A stretch of 64,000 bases of DNA, taken from the NCBI GenBank assembly GCA_021234155.1, contig JAJEKV010000067.1, forward strand, positions 3,653,279 to 3,717,278, given 5' to 3'. Position 1 is the stretch's first letter. Each line of letters starts with the position of its first letter. This document shows positions 12,262 to 22,236 of the stretch, piece after piece. Made by a program: the position numbers and the translations under genes. The stretch is from Isoetes taiwanensis. Its lineage: Eukaryota; Streptophyta; Lycopodiopsida; Isoetales; Isoetaceae. Below the pieces are notes generated by a model, which saw only the letters and a list, made by a program, of their open reading frames with translations, was not told where the DNA came from and did no database searches.

Positions 12262-12271
12262 CTCTCCTTTC
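12262..12271 (-). promoter_or_regulatory. Polypurine tract of the Copia element
   Basis: On the minus strand GAAAGGAGAG directly precedes the 3' LTR. This is the expected position and composition for priming plus-strand DNA synthesis. Confidence 0.8.
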
Positions 12272-12289
12272 AAGCTGGATAATCTGAAG

Positions 12290-13729
12290 CTACTGCAGTG
12301 GTATAACACCAAGTGCTGATCTAAACTGTACAAACTTTTGTGTGCCCAGTGGCTTAGTAAAAATATCTGCAACCATTGCACCAGTGGGCGAATAGATTAA
12401 TGAAATGATTGCTTTCTCCACCAGATCACGGACATAATGATAATGTATTGGAATGTGCTTTGTCCGAGGATGATGTCCTGGTCGCTCTGCCATTTTCATG
12501 CAACTTTGGTTGTCCACATAAACATGAATAGGTTGCTGCGCAGAAATACCGACATCATTAAGCAAGTGGTCATACCAAATAAGATCTGCAACTCCAGTAG
12601 ATAAGGCAATGTATTCTGCCTCTGCTGAAGATCGCGCTACAACAGACTGCTTTTTCCTCATCCAACCTACTGCACCTCCATAAAATATGCATGTGCTACC
12701 TGTAGTGGAATGAAAATCCCTGTTGTTGCCCCAACTTGCATCAGTAAATGCATGAAGACTTGCTGATCCGTTATCACAATAACAGATTCCATACTCTTTT
12801 GTTCCTTGCAAATAGCGAAGAACACGCTTTGCTAGCTGCCAATGCTTTAACTCATAACAATGGTTAAACTGACTCAATGCAATCACAGCAAAACAAAGAT
12901 CAGGTCGTGTTATGGTCATGAGATACATCAAACTGCCAACAAGCTGCCTGTATGGTAGAGAAGATGACTGCGCATTATCACAAACAGGTTCATCTTCAAA
13001 CAATTTGAGGCCAGCTTCCATTGGCGTGGAAACAGGCTTACAATCTGCCATTCGAAATTGCTCAAGCAGAAATTCAGCATACCGAGGTTGGCTGATATGA
13101 ATTAGCCTCTTCTTCCTATCACGATGTATCTGCATACCCAAGAAAGAGCTAGCTGCACCCAAATCTTTCATCTTAAACCTGCTAGCTAGTTTAGATTTAA
13201 GTGCTTGAACACTAAGAAGATTGCTGCCCATTGCAAGCATATCATCCACATACAACACTAAAATCAAATACATACCTCCCATGCACTTAATGTAGACATT
13301 AGAATCTGCTGTAGCAATCTGAAATCCTTCATGCTTAAGTGCATCATCAAACTTCTTGTACCAAACTCGAGATGCCTGCTTTAAGCCATAAATGGCCTTC
13401 CGGAGTTTACATACCTTGTTTTCCTGGCCGGGTACTTCAAAACCTGGAGGTTGCAGCATATAGATGTCCTCAAGAAGATCTCCATTCAGAAATGCCGTAT
13501 CCACATCCATTTGATGAATTTCCCAATCCAATTTGGCTCCTAAGGCAAGCAAAACACGCAAGCTATTCATTCTCACGACTGGTGAAAATGTCTCATCATA
13601 ATCAAGACCTTTGACTTGGCTGAAACCTCGAGCAACTAGCCTTGCCTTATACTTGTCAAGGCTGCCATCAGCCTTGTACTTTTTGGTGAATAGCCATTTG
13701 CAATCCACTGCTTTGCGCCCAATGGGCAA
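12290..13729 (-). pseudogene. Copia reverse transcriptase and RNase H region
   Basis: A 479-codon open stretch. The start is typical of the Copia RT domain (GRKAVDCKWLFTKKYKADG, then ARLVARGFSQ). The active-site motif LYVDDM is near residue 160, after QMDVDTAFLNGDL. The RNase H part carries DASWGNN, then WMRKKQSVVARSSAEAEY and YVDNQSC, and ends KHIPIHYHYVRD...IFTKPL. Synthesis of cDNA and removal of RNA are the family functions. The frame is complete across both domains, but it is cut off from the integrase part by the TAG at 13748-13750. Confidence 0.93.
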
Positions 13730-13747
13730 ATCAGCAAGTTCCCATAC

Positions 13748-14338
13748 CTAGTTTGCATCCATGGATGCGAGCTCTACCTTAGCTGCCCGTTTCCAATGTG
13801 AAGCTTCAGAGGAAGCCCATGCTTCCTCAATGCTCGCTGGTTCACCTTGCACTGCCAAGCAACACCATTCAACCAAACTAAGTTCAGCATTTTCAAGAAC
13901 TTTACGAGAAGGTGTTCTGCTACGTGGTGACAACGGTTGATCAGGAGGAGGGGGCATTCCAATGAGCCAAGGATCAAGAAGAACTTGATTATGAGGTGGA
14001 TCATCATTGATGGGTTGCTGCTCATCCACTGGCAAAGGCACATCTTGCTGCTGGTCCAGCCTCAAATCTTGAAGCTCAACGAGTGGAGGATCATTAAGAA
14101 CAAGATATTTGTCTTGAATGAAGTTTCCATCTGCAAGTGGATCAATACACGTAGAATTTGACTCATCAAAAACTACTTCTGAGCTGGTGTATACCTTTTT
14201 CCGCTCTTGATCCCACAACAAGTATGCTTTATGATTAGGTGCATAGCCAATGAAAGTGCATTTCGTGCTACGGGCATCAAATTTTCTGCGCAAATGCTCA
14301 GGAACATGTACATAAGCGGTACATCCAAAGGTGCGCAA
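13748..14338 (-). pseudogene. Copia integrase C-terminal / linker region
   Basis: Begins HLRTFGCTAYVHVP, the conserved post-catalytic integrase block in Copia proteins, then KCTFIGYAPNHKAYLLWD and a variable proline-rich linker. It ends SMDAN just before a TAG; the downstream frame continues in the same phase into the RT domain, so the stop looks like a point mutation. Upstream it joins the catalytic core only after a one-base frame change near 14350. Confidence 0.9.
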
Positions 14339-14822
14339 ATGAGAAACATTTCTCTCCAGACCAAGCTTCTTCTGGAGTCATCTCATTATCCAAGGTAGCT
14401 GTGGTCAATCTCTTTTGCACATGAACTGCTGCAGCAATTGCATCAGCCCAAAAATACTTTGGCAAATGACTTTTGGCAAGCATACTTCTTGCTGCATTGC
14501 ACAAAGTGTGATTCTTCCTCTCCGCAACACCGTTTTGTTGAGGAGTAGCCCTCGTTGTGCATTGATGTTGAATCCCTGCCTGATCACATGTATCATGGAA
14601 GAGATCACTAAGATACTCTCCACCACCATCAGTGCGCAATTGCTTAATCTTCTTCCCTGTCTGATTTTCTACACATGCTTTATACAATTTAAAAGCTTCA
14701 AGAGCATCACTTTTCTTGGTTAGAAAATAGACAATTGTTTTCCGACTAAAATCATCAATAAACGTGATGAAATATACTGCCTTACCAAGGCGCGCAGACA
14801 CCTCTGTTGGTCCAGGATACAT
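14298..14822 (-). pseudogene. Copia integrase catalytic core
   Basis: Shows the DDE integrase landmarks: TFIDDFSRK with the first Asp, QLRTDGGGEY with the second, and TPQQNGVAERKN with the Glu. It lies in a different phase from the gag-protease frame upstream. The sequence that normally joins the HHCC zinc finger (LWHKRYGH ... CEAC) to the core is largely missing, so a deletion caused the shift. Confidence 0.92.
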
Positions 14823-16357
14823 GCTTCACAAAGATCCGGGTCTGCCTTCATAGTTATCTTCATGCCATGAACCATGTTCTTCCGCTGCATTATTTTCAAA
14901 GCTTGAACATTAGCGTGACCATACCTTTTGTGCCAAAGTAGCACTTTCTCATTTTCTTTTGCTGATACGACTAGGGCCTGATTTGGATCAGACACCTCCA
15001 GCTCATACAAATTGCCATGTTTTGAGCCCTTGGCCACTATATCCCCTTCAATCCGTGCATTCTTCAAGAAAAGGACTTCCTTATCATCAAAGAAAACTTG
15101 CAGACCAGCATCTGCTGCACATGCAACTGACAAAAGGTTTTTTCGCAATTCCGGGACATGTAAGGTTTCTGGAAGCACCGTACTTTCACCATTCAATAGC
15201 GTGAAATGATATTGACCACTTCCTTGCACTTCAATTTCACTGTGATCTCCCAATTGCACCAGACTTTTGTCATTTTGATAACTTGAGAATAGATCCCTAT
15301 CCTTCAACATCACTGATGTGCATGCAGAATCCACTGTAAGAACCTTCTTTCCAGCAGCAATGCATGCACTTGTTTCCACAACAGAAGCCTCCCCTTTAAT
15401 TCTGAGACTCCGGTCTGATTGGATCACAAGAGAAGCCTCTCCTTTGATGACTTGTGCCTCAACCAGGTGTGCTTTCTCTGATTTGTTCTTTCCCTCCGGA
15501 CAATCGACTGCATAATGGCCATATTCAAAACAGTTCCTGCATTGCCCTCTCTTGGCATAAACTTTCTTCGGACGTGCTCCTTTTGATCCTTCCACCTTCC
15601 CATCTGATTGCTTTTTGTAATGAGGCTTCTTATCTTGCCTCCCTCGTGCAAGCATGGCTTGTGATGGCTTGGAATCCTCCACTTTGTCTTTCAAGCGCAT
15701 CTCCTTCTGCAAAAGCTTAGAGATGGCGTCATCCCATGAAAGACTACTTTGAGCTGTCAAGAAATCAACAAAGTTTTCCCATGAATTGGGAAGAGAAGCA
15801 TACAACTGGAGCTTTTGTTGTCCCTCTGGAACTGCATACTTGGAATCTGCTGCTGCCAACATATCAAACATCTCCTTCATTTGATTTATGTGTGTATTCA
15901 GATCAGCTCCTTCCACATACTTGCAATTCCTAATCTGTGTATACAAATGCATAACTTCACCTTCTGTTTTGGTGCCATACTTATCTTCAAGCCAAATCCA
16001 AAGAGAATAACTGCCCTGATCCATATCTACTTGCATGACTATGGCTCTGGAAAGACACATACATATGCAAGCCATTGCTCTATTATCACGGCGCTGCCAA
16101 TCCTTTTGAAGCTTGATTTGAGCTGCTGTCCCAGCATTCTCTGGTTTAGTTTCAGACCCATCCACTATATCCCAGACATCCTCTGCCATTAGATATAACT
16201 TCATGGATTTCTTCCAGCCTTGAAACCCTTTGCCATCAAACATAGGTGGCTTCAGAATTGCTGATACAGATCTGGTCTCCATGACCTTCTCCTGCTCAGA
16301 TAAGTATTCTTTCAGAATTGTTCTCCCAAGTTCCTCTATTGTCGAACTTCCCTTCAC
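14720..16357 (-). pseudogene. Copia gag, protease and integrase zinc finger
   Basis: A 545-codon open stretch. The gag part contains the UBN2-like region (FDGKGFQGWKKSM ... LWIWLEDKYG) and a CCHC knuckle, CRNCFEYGHYAVDC, near residue 278. The protease motif VDSACTSVML follows near residue 345, with DSA instead of the usual DSG, which may impair activity. The integrase HHCC finger LLWHKRYGH ... LCEAC is near the end. The last residues are out of phase after a deletion. It starts just inside the primer site, as expected. Confidence 0.9.
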
Positions 16358-16367
16358 ATGCCAATAG

Positions 16368-16379
16368 GCTCTGATACCA
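16368..16379 (-). promoter_or_regulatory. Primer-binding site (initiator tRNA-Met)
   Basis: TGGTATCAGAGC on the minus strand lies immediately after the 5' LTR. It is complementary to the 3' end of plant initiator tRNA-Met, the usual Copia primer. Confidence 0.93.
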
Positions 16380-16681
16380 TGTTGGAAAACGTATCAGCTA
16401 TGGACTGATATAAACCTGCAGCACAGAGTGAGCCAAAGCGGAAGCAAGAATGGAAGAGACACAATAGGAATAGAATAGGAACAATCAGGATGTTCTATGT
16501 ATTGCATGTAATCTATAAGTACATGGAATGAATGGCACTGAAAGGCCAACAGCCGGAAACAGAAGGCCAAAGGCCAGAGATATACATGACGTACTTCTAA
16601 TGTACTCTAATGTACATCAATGTATCTAATGTAGATCAATGTACTCTAAATGTACTCTAATGTACAGCTTGAATTCTAACA
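16380..16681 (-). repeat. Copia 5' LTR
   Basis: 302 bp, followed on the plus strand by the GTAGG target duplication. It differs from the other LTR at five positions. It would contain the element's promoter. Confidence 0.93.
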
Positions 16682-16751
16682 GTAGGCCCTGAGGGAGACG
16701 GGGTAAAATGACCCCTTCACTCTTCCCACTGGAACCCGTCACGGTTGCAGT

Positions 16752-17417
16752 CATGGAATAAAATAACGGCTAAGGTTAGCCAAATGACTATTTTGTAGCT
16801 GTTTTGCCAAGAAAAATGGCTAAAGTAAATGGAAAAAATGCCCTCAAAAAAGAAAATTTTAGCCTAATTTTTTTGCCACCCAAGTGAGCTTTTAGGTTGA
16901 ATAGCCAAACCTTTACCTCTAGACATATTCATCAAGGCATCGGTTAGCTAAATCTAAGATAGAATGGGCTTGGAAAAATGGATAGATTAGCCCAGAATCA
17001 AACACCAATATATGTATCAACTTTAAGAAATTTCAAATAGGGTTTATATTTTTCTTTGTTTTCCACTTTCTTTCTTGTTCCAAATACAAAGTTGAAGCAT
17101 CAGAGGAAAAGGAACAATGTATCTCTTTTTTTTCTTAGGTTTTTGAACATGTTCATGTATGTTAATGTCTTGATTTATGTATTTACAATAAATTTAATGT
17201 CTTTGCCAAATTGCTTGGATTTTTTAAAATTATTATAGCATGATGGCTAATGTTTGCCTCTCCATTTTGTGAAAGTTTAGCCAAAAGCAAGAAACTATGA
17301 TGAAGAAAAACCATTTAGTTTAGCCAAGTGTTAGAAACTTCTAGCCCCAATTTGAAGGTAGTTTAGCTAAACCTATTATGGCTACACTAAAATATAGGAG
17401 TAGTAATTTATTCCATG
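16752..17417. mobile_element. Non-autonomous hAT-like transposon (666 bp)
   Basis: Terminal inverted repeats CATGGAATAAA/TTTATTCCATG (11 bp, perfect) are flanked by an 8-bp direct repeat, GTTGCAGT, at 16744-16751 and 17418-17425. Eight-base duplications are the hAT hallmark. The body has no gene but many copies of GGCTAA/TTAGCC, concentrated towards both ends, like subterminal transposase-binding motifs of hAT elements. It was inserted at the right edge of the LTR-like sequence. Confidence 0.85.
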
Positions 17418-17460
17418 GTTGCAGTGTCATGTGGAGGGCCCTGTATCGGCATGGAGCTGG

Positions 17461-17493
17461 TCATTAGGGCGGATTTGGGGTCTGAAAATGGCC
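17461..17493 (+). repeat. Left terminal inverted repeat of the 16.8-kb block
   Basis: 33 bp, perfect inverse of 34224-34256. Starts TCATTAGGGCGG. Confidence 0.85.
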
Positions 17494-17920
17494 CTTATCT
17501 TGGGCTAAAGATTTCCACGTCAGATTCGCCAGGACCAATCAGGTTTGCGCCTTTTTTACGAAAGTCAGTATTACTTGGCAGGTAGAAGGATGAGCAGGCT
17601 TACTTGGCATCCACATGGCGTATTTTCATAGGGGATGCCTGCGCTTTTATTGCAACCATTTTAATGGCCCGTATTTTTCGGGAGTCGCTTCGCTGCCCAA
17701 AATAATGGTGACTTTGACCGCCTACTGTCAGCGTCACCAACTCCCTTGTCAAATTTTGGCGCCAAACTTCTGTACTGTCACTCCGGCGCCTCTACGTGTA
17801 TCCTCTCCGCCTTCACTCCTCATCTGCAATCCATGTCTCCTGTAATTTTACGTGTTCTTGCCCCATTTACAGAACTCCCAAGGTCAAGAAGTGGGAGGTT
17901 TTGTTTCAATAGGTTAGTGG

Positions 17921-18175
17921 GTGAGTATGCTTTGCCATCAACGAGGGGCGAGCATAGAGTTAAGCGACAAAAGCGATCAGGCGTCTTGGACACATTGGAT
18001 AGGTAGGATAAAAGAGTTCAAGTTGAATTCTAGCGGCCGGAAAGTGGAAAGTATAACAATACGACATGCATATACCCCTTCCGATATGGCCAAAGAGCTA
18101 ATCTCCACCAAAAAAACGACTTCCCAAAATTGCCCGCAAATGGTAACCACCTTAATCGGATCACACGACGCTTGA
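17921..18175 (+). CDS. Short unrecognised frame before the first palindrome
   Basis: The predicted peptide has an SWTHWIGRIKEF stretch followed by RKVESITIRHAYTP, faintly reminiscent of the start of a BAH-type chromatin domain (an I-G-R-I core), but too short and degenerate to call. The frame runs into the palindrome at 18159-18233, like the other cassettes of this block. The DNA before it (17600-17920) has several overlapping short frames and may be its broken 5' part. Confidence 0.25.
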   Translation: MSMLCHQRGASIELSDKSDQASWTHWIGRIKEFKLNSSGRKVESITIRHAYTPSDMAKELISTKKTTSQNCPQMVTTLIGSHDA

Positions 18176-18233
18176 AGCTAGTCGTCGACTACTTAATAAC
18201 TGCGTGAGAGATAGTTTAAAGCGTCGTGTGATC
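18159..18233. repeat. CACACGACGC palindrome 1
   Basis: GATCACACGACGC at 18159-18171 pairs with GCGTCGTGTGATC at 18221-18233 around a loop of about 49 nt. It lies at the end of the first small frame of the block. Confidence 0.85.
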
Positions 18234-19315
18234 TCCTTATCTTTCATTTCTTTTCGTTGACCGCGTGTTTACAAACAAATTTATTGTGCGGGGTTTATGT
18301 TTATCGGGCGTCGTGGATGTCATTCCGCCGAAAGTATTAGTAGTGTACTTGTCGTGTATCACATAGACATCGAATTGTCCTTTTCAAGGTATGGATGCCG
18401 TGACCTTGCGGGGTATAGGCATCTGGTTTCTGGACATGATTATAACGTAAAGGCCAGGAAACCGAGCTTGAGGCGGTTGAATTGCCCCTTTAAGTGAACT
18501 TTGTAAGCCACGGACTAATGAGAACAATGTAATTGCAATGAAGAAATGCATGGCTGACGAGGTGCAAGCGGGAATGTCAAAACGGAGGCGTGAGGATGAG
18601 TTTCAAAATCTTCACACCGTTTGAGGTATTTGCTAACATATTCGGATATGGCGAGGAAGTTCGAAAAGCTCAGAAGACATATACACTTTTTCTCCCCCTG
18701 ATTTTGTGGATGGCTTATTTTTTGGTTCCGACACAGGATGTTGATTCCACGAATCATCCGGTCAACTAACAGAGGTCCGCGTAGTTAAGTCCTCCTTTAA
18801 GTTCGGATACTTTCTTCCAAAACAATATTTATCGTTAATTGTCAACTAGAACGAAGGAAACAAAAAAAAGAGGCTGCACAACTTTTTGGGAGCCGTTTGA
18901 GGACCATAACGACACTCCGTCACGGTGGATATTCGAGTATGGAGAGGGGGAGGAAGTCATTTATCGGCCACCATGGAAAGCGAATGGCCATTATCGAGCT
19001 AAGAGTGCTAATGGAGACAGAGGAGATTGTCGGCGACTTCCATTATTTTATTGATGGCATTAGGGTTGGTTCTGAGGCAAGAGGGAAATGTAAAGTTTAG
19101 TGAGTTCGCGATCAACAAGAAATTGTCTATCGGCTAAGCGCTTTGAATCTCGGTTTTTATTTGTGTTTTGTCGATGTTTTTAGGGTTCCGTATTTTGTCC
19201 GATATTTTTTAGGGTTCCGCACAATTATTTAAAAACGTTACCATCATATTTTACTTTAACTTCGTTTTTACTATTTATCTCTTGCCCGTTGTCTATTTTT
19301 GTCGTTGTTAAGTAG
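18234..19315. other. Cassette region with broken short frames
   Basis: No recognised gene. Short frames at 18297-18497, 18600-18768 and 18839-19100 have GC-richer codon use than flanking DNA. The last contains FWEPFEDHNDTPSRWIFEYG, which looks protein-like but is broken by a frame change. Two TTTTTAGGGTTCCG direct repeats lie at 19177-19219, upstream of the H3-like gene. Confidence 0.35.
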
Positions 19316-19321
19316 TATAAA
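19316..19321 (+). promoter_or_regulatory. TATA box of the H3-like gene
   Basis: TATAAA lies 26 bases before the ATG of the H3-like gene. Similar TATA boxes stand upstream of the coiled-coil cassettes at about 23050 and 24013. Confidence 0.5.
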
Positions 19322-19341
19322 GCGCCATCCGCCGAGAAGCC

Positions 19342-20198
19342 ATGGCAAGAACTAAGCAAACGCAAGGATCCATCCGTGTGGTGTAAGGCCGTGATTACAT
19401 TAGTCCGCCTCCTTCATCCGAATCAAGTCTCGATAGAGATTCTCCTCCTCCACCATGCCTAACCGAAGACCTGAAAAGAAATCCGCGATGATTTGACGGG
19501 CCGGAGAAGCAGCCCGAGTAAGTAGGGATGTGCACTCCGGAGACGAGGGATGAAAATGTGAGAGACCGACGAGCGTAATATGACGCCGATTAATTATTGG
19601 GCAGCCGCCTCTTCTTGCTCTTCCTGCTCCTCCCGTTCCTCCCGTGGAGGTGCGGGATCTTCAAATCAAAGGAGGAGGCCCAACGCCGGGAAAGGGAAGG
19701 CGACGAGGAATGTGAGGAGAGGCGGGCCGAAGAGTCGGCCGAGGAACATGCCACAAAATGCTTTGGGGGAGGCGGCCGAAGAGTCGGGCCGAAAGCAACA
19801 GCTCCAAATGTTTGGGGTGGGTGAGGGTAGTGGTCGGAAGCGGAAGACGGCCCCGGCATTAAAAGCGAGATTAAGAAGTATCGAAAGAGCATTGAGATGG
19901 TCATTCCGCGTCTCCCATTTGCCGTGCTCGTGAGAGATTCTGCAAGAGTGTGGTCGCGATACATCATACCGATTCTGAAATTCAAGCAACTGCCTTAAAT
20001 GCTCTTCAAATGGCTTCGGAAGCAGTTGGTGTCGGTCTGTTCGAGGACTCGCAGCTTGCAGCAATACATGCCAAGCAGGTGACTGTCATGCCCAAGGACA
20101 TGTGCCTGGTCTTACGCATAAGGGATCCCGAGTACTATGGTCAAAATTTTATGGCTGAATACAACAAGAAGAAAGACCCCCCAGAAAAAAGGCCGTGA
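19342..20198 (+). pseudogene. Divergent, long-tailed histone H3-like gene, frameshifted
   Basis: The ATG at 19342 reads MARTKQT, the invariant start of histone H3, but departs after seven residues and meets a stop at 19384-19386. A long basic tail region follows (GRKRKTA and Arg/Lys/Gly-rich sequence, 19640-19850). The histone fold is recognisable in two phases: EIKKYRKSIEMVIPRLPFA (alpha-N and alpha-1) at about 19860-19930, then after a one-base shift near 19950 ALQMASEAVGVGLFEDSQLA and IHAKQVTVMPKDMCLVLRI (alpha-2, loop 2, alpha-3), ending at TGA 20196-20198 with an extra acidic/basic tail. Canonical H3 is 136 residues; this copy spans about 285 codons. It would pair with H4 in nucleosomes if intact. 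Multiple breaks indicate a pseudogene, though introns in the tail cannot be excluded. A palindrome follows 115 bases later. Confidence 0.85.
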
Positions 20199-20312
20199 AG
20201 TGCCTTTGTGTTTTTTTCATATGTATAATATTTCTTAATGTAATGGCTTTATAAGCTTAATCTCTTAGTCCATTTCTTTCTTAGTCCATTTTTTTTTTAA
20301 TGTTATACGTGA

Positions 20313-20381
20313 GGATCACACGACGCGCAGCAAGCATTGTGCTTTTTTGTTGCACATAGTAGTCTTCGCGTCGTGTGATCC
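20313..20381. repeat. CACACGACGC palindrome 2 (after the H3-like gene)
   Basis: GGATCACACGACGCG (20313-20327) pairs perfectly with CGCGTCGTGTGATCC (20367-20381) around a 39-nt loop. It sits about 115 bases after the H3-like stop codon, preceded by a T-run. Confidence 0.9.
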
Positions 20382-20522
20382 AACCCTAACCCTAAAATGT
20401 ACGGACAAATCTCCTCACAACGGCTGTGTCCCCTTTCATAATCGAGAACGGCTACTTGAGTTCAAAAGTGACAACGCCTTACCGCTCCTAAACATCTTTT
20501 TGTTTTCGTCGTTTGCTTCGCC

Positions 20523-21196
20523 ATGGATTGTTATGTGAAGTTCCTGGAATGGTATGCATCCGCCCCTCATGACAACGAGGAAGTTGCGCCGACTGCGATT
20601 TATCCGTTCTATTGCAAGGAGTTGGACATCATGGCAAACAGTAGCGAGCTTGGATGCTATCGCGAGGTTGCCTTAGCTTTCACCCGGACTGCTTTGTCTC
20701 AGCGCACGTCCTTTGCAGATGTCCCTGGCTCGTGGATTCCAAAACCAGCTCTAGAGGAGGCGGCTTCCCATTTGCAAACAGGGAAGATGTTTTTCAAGAA
20801 TGCTGCGCAACGGGCTCCTCCTGGCTGCGTTCTTGTGCTTAAGAAGGTATCTTATTTCTCTTTGCCGTTTGCATTTGCTAGTTATTGCATTCTGCTCGGC
20901 CAAACCGAAGATACACTGGAAACAATGAAATCTTTAAGCCAAGGGGGGGGGTTATGTGTGATGATACCGACTATGGCGTAGAAATGGAGATAGATCTACA
21001 AGAAGAAGAGCAAGAATGTAGGAGTTTTAGCTTTGACGCACTGGCCTTGGGTGAACCAGAGGAGGGAGATGATTCTGAAGGTGATGAGGATGGGGATGAG
21101 GATGAAAAGAAGTTGTCTGACATAACGCCAATTTTAGTGGAAGGCAAAGAATACTTATTGCTAAGTGATATACTGAGGAACCCGTCTTTGTTGTGA
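20523..21196 (+). CDS. Unrecognised acidic protein, frame change at a G9 run
   Basis: The ATG at 20523 opens a frame with a well-mixed composition (MDCYVKFLEWYASAP start). After about 139 codons a run of nine G (20942-20950) occurs. From there the neighbouring phase reads on as a strongly acidic stretch (CRSFSFDALALGEPEEGDDS, then EDGDEDEKK) to TGA 21194-21196. A change of one G would make a single product of about 224 residues, so this is either a mutation or a sequencing error in the homopolymer. The same phase stays open after the TGA to about 21370. I do not recognise the family. The acidic tail is reminiscent of histone-binding or chaperone proteins, but that is only compositional. Confidence 0.5.
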
Positions 21197-21773
21197 ATGT
21201 GTGCTAGGGAAGACGAGCTTATCGATTACCTTGGCGAATGGGTAAACTTAGGCCTAGATTTTGAAGAGGATTTGGACAAAGAGATGTTTGAAGTGTCTAA
21301 TTATACCGGCAATGCTATAAAGCTTAAAGAAGCCTATGAGAGGTCTGGAGTCTCGATTTGCTCAAGATGAGGCGAATCTACCAACGGAAGAAGAATTCCG
21401 GCGTCTCCGTTGCAAAGTCCCAACGGGATCTGGTTTGGCGGGCCCTTGATCAATCAAGGCGGCGATAAGTCCGGTAGATGAGGATAAATGTGAAGAAGAT
21501 AATCTTGAGGGTTCTTATTTGTGGGAAGTAGATAATTTTTCTTGCCGACATGCACGGGGGGGACAGGAAAGATTGAAGGACTCTACATTGTTACGATATA
21601 TCTCAAGATTCGTTAATGGGGAGATAATCGTCTTCAGAGAACTTTCAGTCCAAAAGGTGCGAGTTTGTCTATTACATCCGTGCATTATGCATGTTAGGGG
21701 AACCATTCCCAATTGGCATCAAACACCGAAAAGGGTGATAGCAATTCGGGGATGTTGTGTTACAATATTTTGA
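21197..21773 (+). pseudogene. Continuation of the acidic gene or a decayed neighbour
   Basis: 21197-21370 continues the previous phase (REDELIDYLGEWVNLGLDFE). After stops, 21440-21773 is open in another phase (SYLWEVDNFSCRHARGG ... RGTIPNWHQTP). The codon use is gene-like but no domain is recognised. It may be the 3' part of the acidic gene, broken by at least two changes. Confidence 0.35.
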
Positions 21774-22088
21774 CGACCAAGCCGGTCTGCATGGCGAAAG
21801 CAATATGTTAAATTTTTTAGGCTGGCGGCTTGACTCACCCAAGGTTGGAAGGTGGGGTCGATAACATGGAAGTCATTGCCTTGTTGGATCAGTGCCGGCG
21901 GGGATTGAAAGAGCATGAAATTGACGACGAACCTTGAGAAATTGGAAGTTATATGTTTTCCAACTTGTATCGGTAAAATTATTTATGTACGCATTGTCCT
22001 TCCAAATTCCTAATAAAATTATTTTATTTGTATTTATTCACATCCGCCTTGAAATATATCGACCGATTTTACGTCATATCTAGGTTTT

Positions 22089-22104
22089 CGCGTGTCGTGT
22101 GATA
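22089..22104. repeat. Half of a CACACGACGC palindrome
   Basis: GCGTGTCGTGTGAT resembles the right arm of the other palindromes and lies downstream of the acidic gene. The left arm is eroded beyond recognition. Confidence 0.5.
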
Positions 22105-22236
22105 TCTATCTCGAAGAAATGAAATATTATTGGAAAAAGACAATTAATTTATTTATTCCTCACCCGACCTCCGATCGCCTTCCGCCTTCTGCTCATCTTC
22201 TACTTCCGGCTTCCGCCTTCCACCTTCTACGCTCCG

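Larger units (their letters stand above)
11960..16681 (-). mobile_element. Full-length Ty1/Copia LTR retrotransposon (decayed coding region)
   Basis: Two 302-bp LTRs (11960-12261, 16380-16681) start TGTTGGAAAAC and end TTCTAACA on the plus strand. The 5-bp target duplication GTAGG is at 11955-11959 and 16682-16686. Gag, protease, integrase, reverse transcriptase and RNase H follow in Copia order on the minus strand. By eye the LTRs differ at five positions (about 1.7%), so the insertion is fairly recent. The coding region has a deletion with frame change after the integrase zinc finger, a one-base shift near 14350 and a TAG stop at 13748-13750. This copy therefore cannot make a complete polyprotein. 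It is nested in an older LTR-like sequence. Confidence 0.95.
10470..16743. mobile_element. Long LTR-like sequence split by a Copia insertion
   Basis: The outer ends resemble inverted LTR termini: TGTGACGTTCC at 10470 and GGAACCCGTCACGG ending near 16744. Removing the Copia element (11960-16681) leaves about 1.55 kb with no coding frame. It contains dense GTGCACATTTA-like repeats at 10596-10760, a CTATTTAGGAGG/AAACCCTAA leader-like stretch near 10850-10900 and a GC-rich 3' half. That is compatible with a solo or partial long LTR of a Gypsy-type element. No matching target duplication or second LTR was found, so the boundaries are tentative. Confidence 0.4.

Noticed and set aside
12912-15933. 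Plus-strand frames opposite the Copia genes
   Set aside because: They are antisense shadows of gag-pol with no motifs of their own.
17921-18175. Firm BAH-domain call
   Set aside because: Only a short stretch resembles the domain and the surrounding frame is broken; left as unrecognised.
20846-20880. 35-bp intron in the acidic gene (GT...AG)
   Set aside because: Too short for a plant intron and unnecessary to explain the phase change, which fits the G9 run better.
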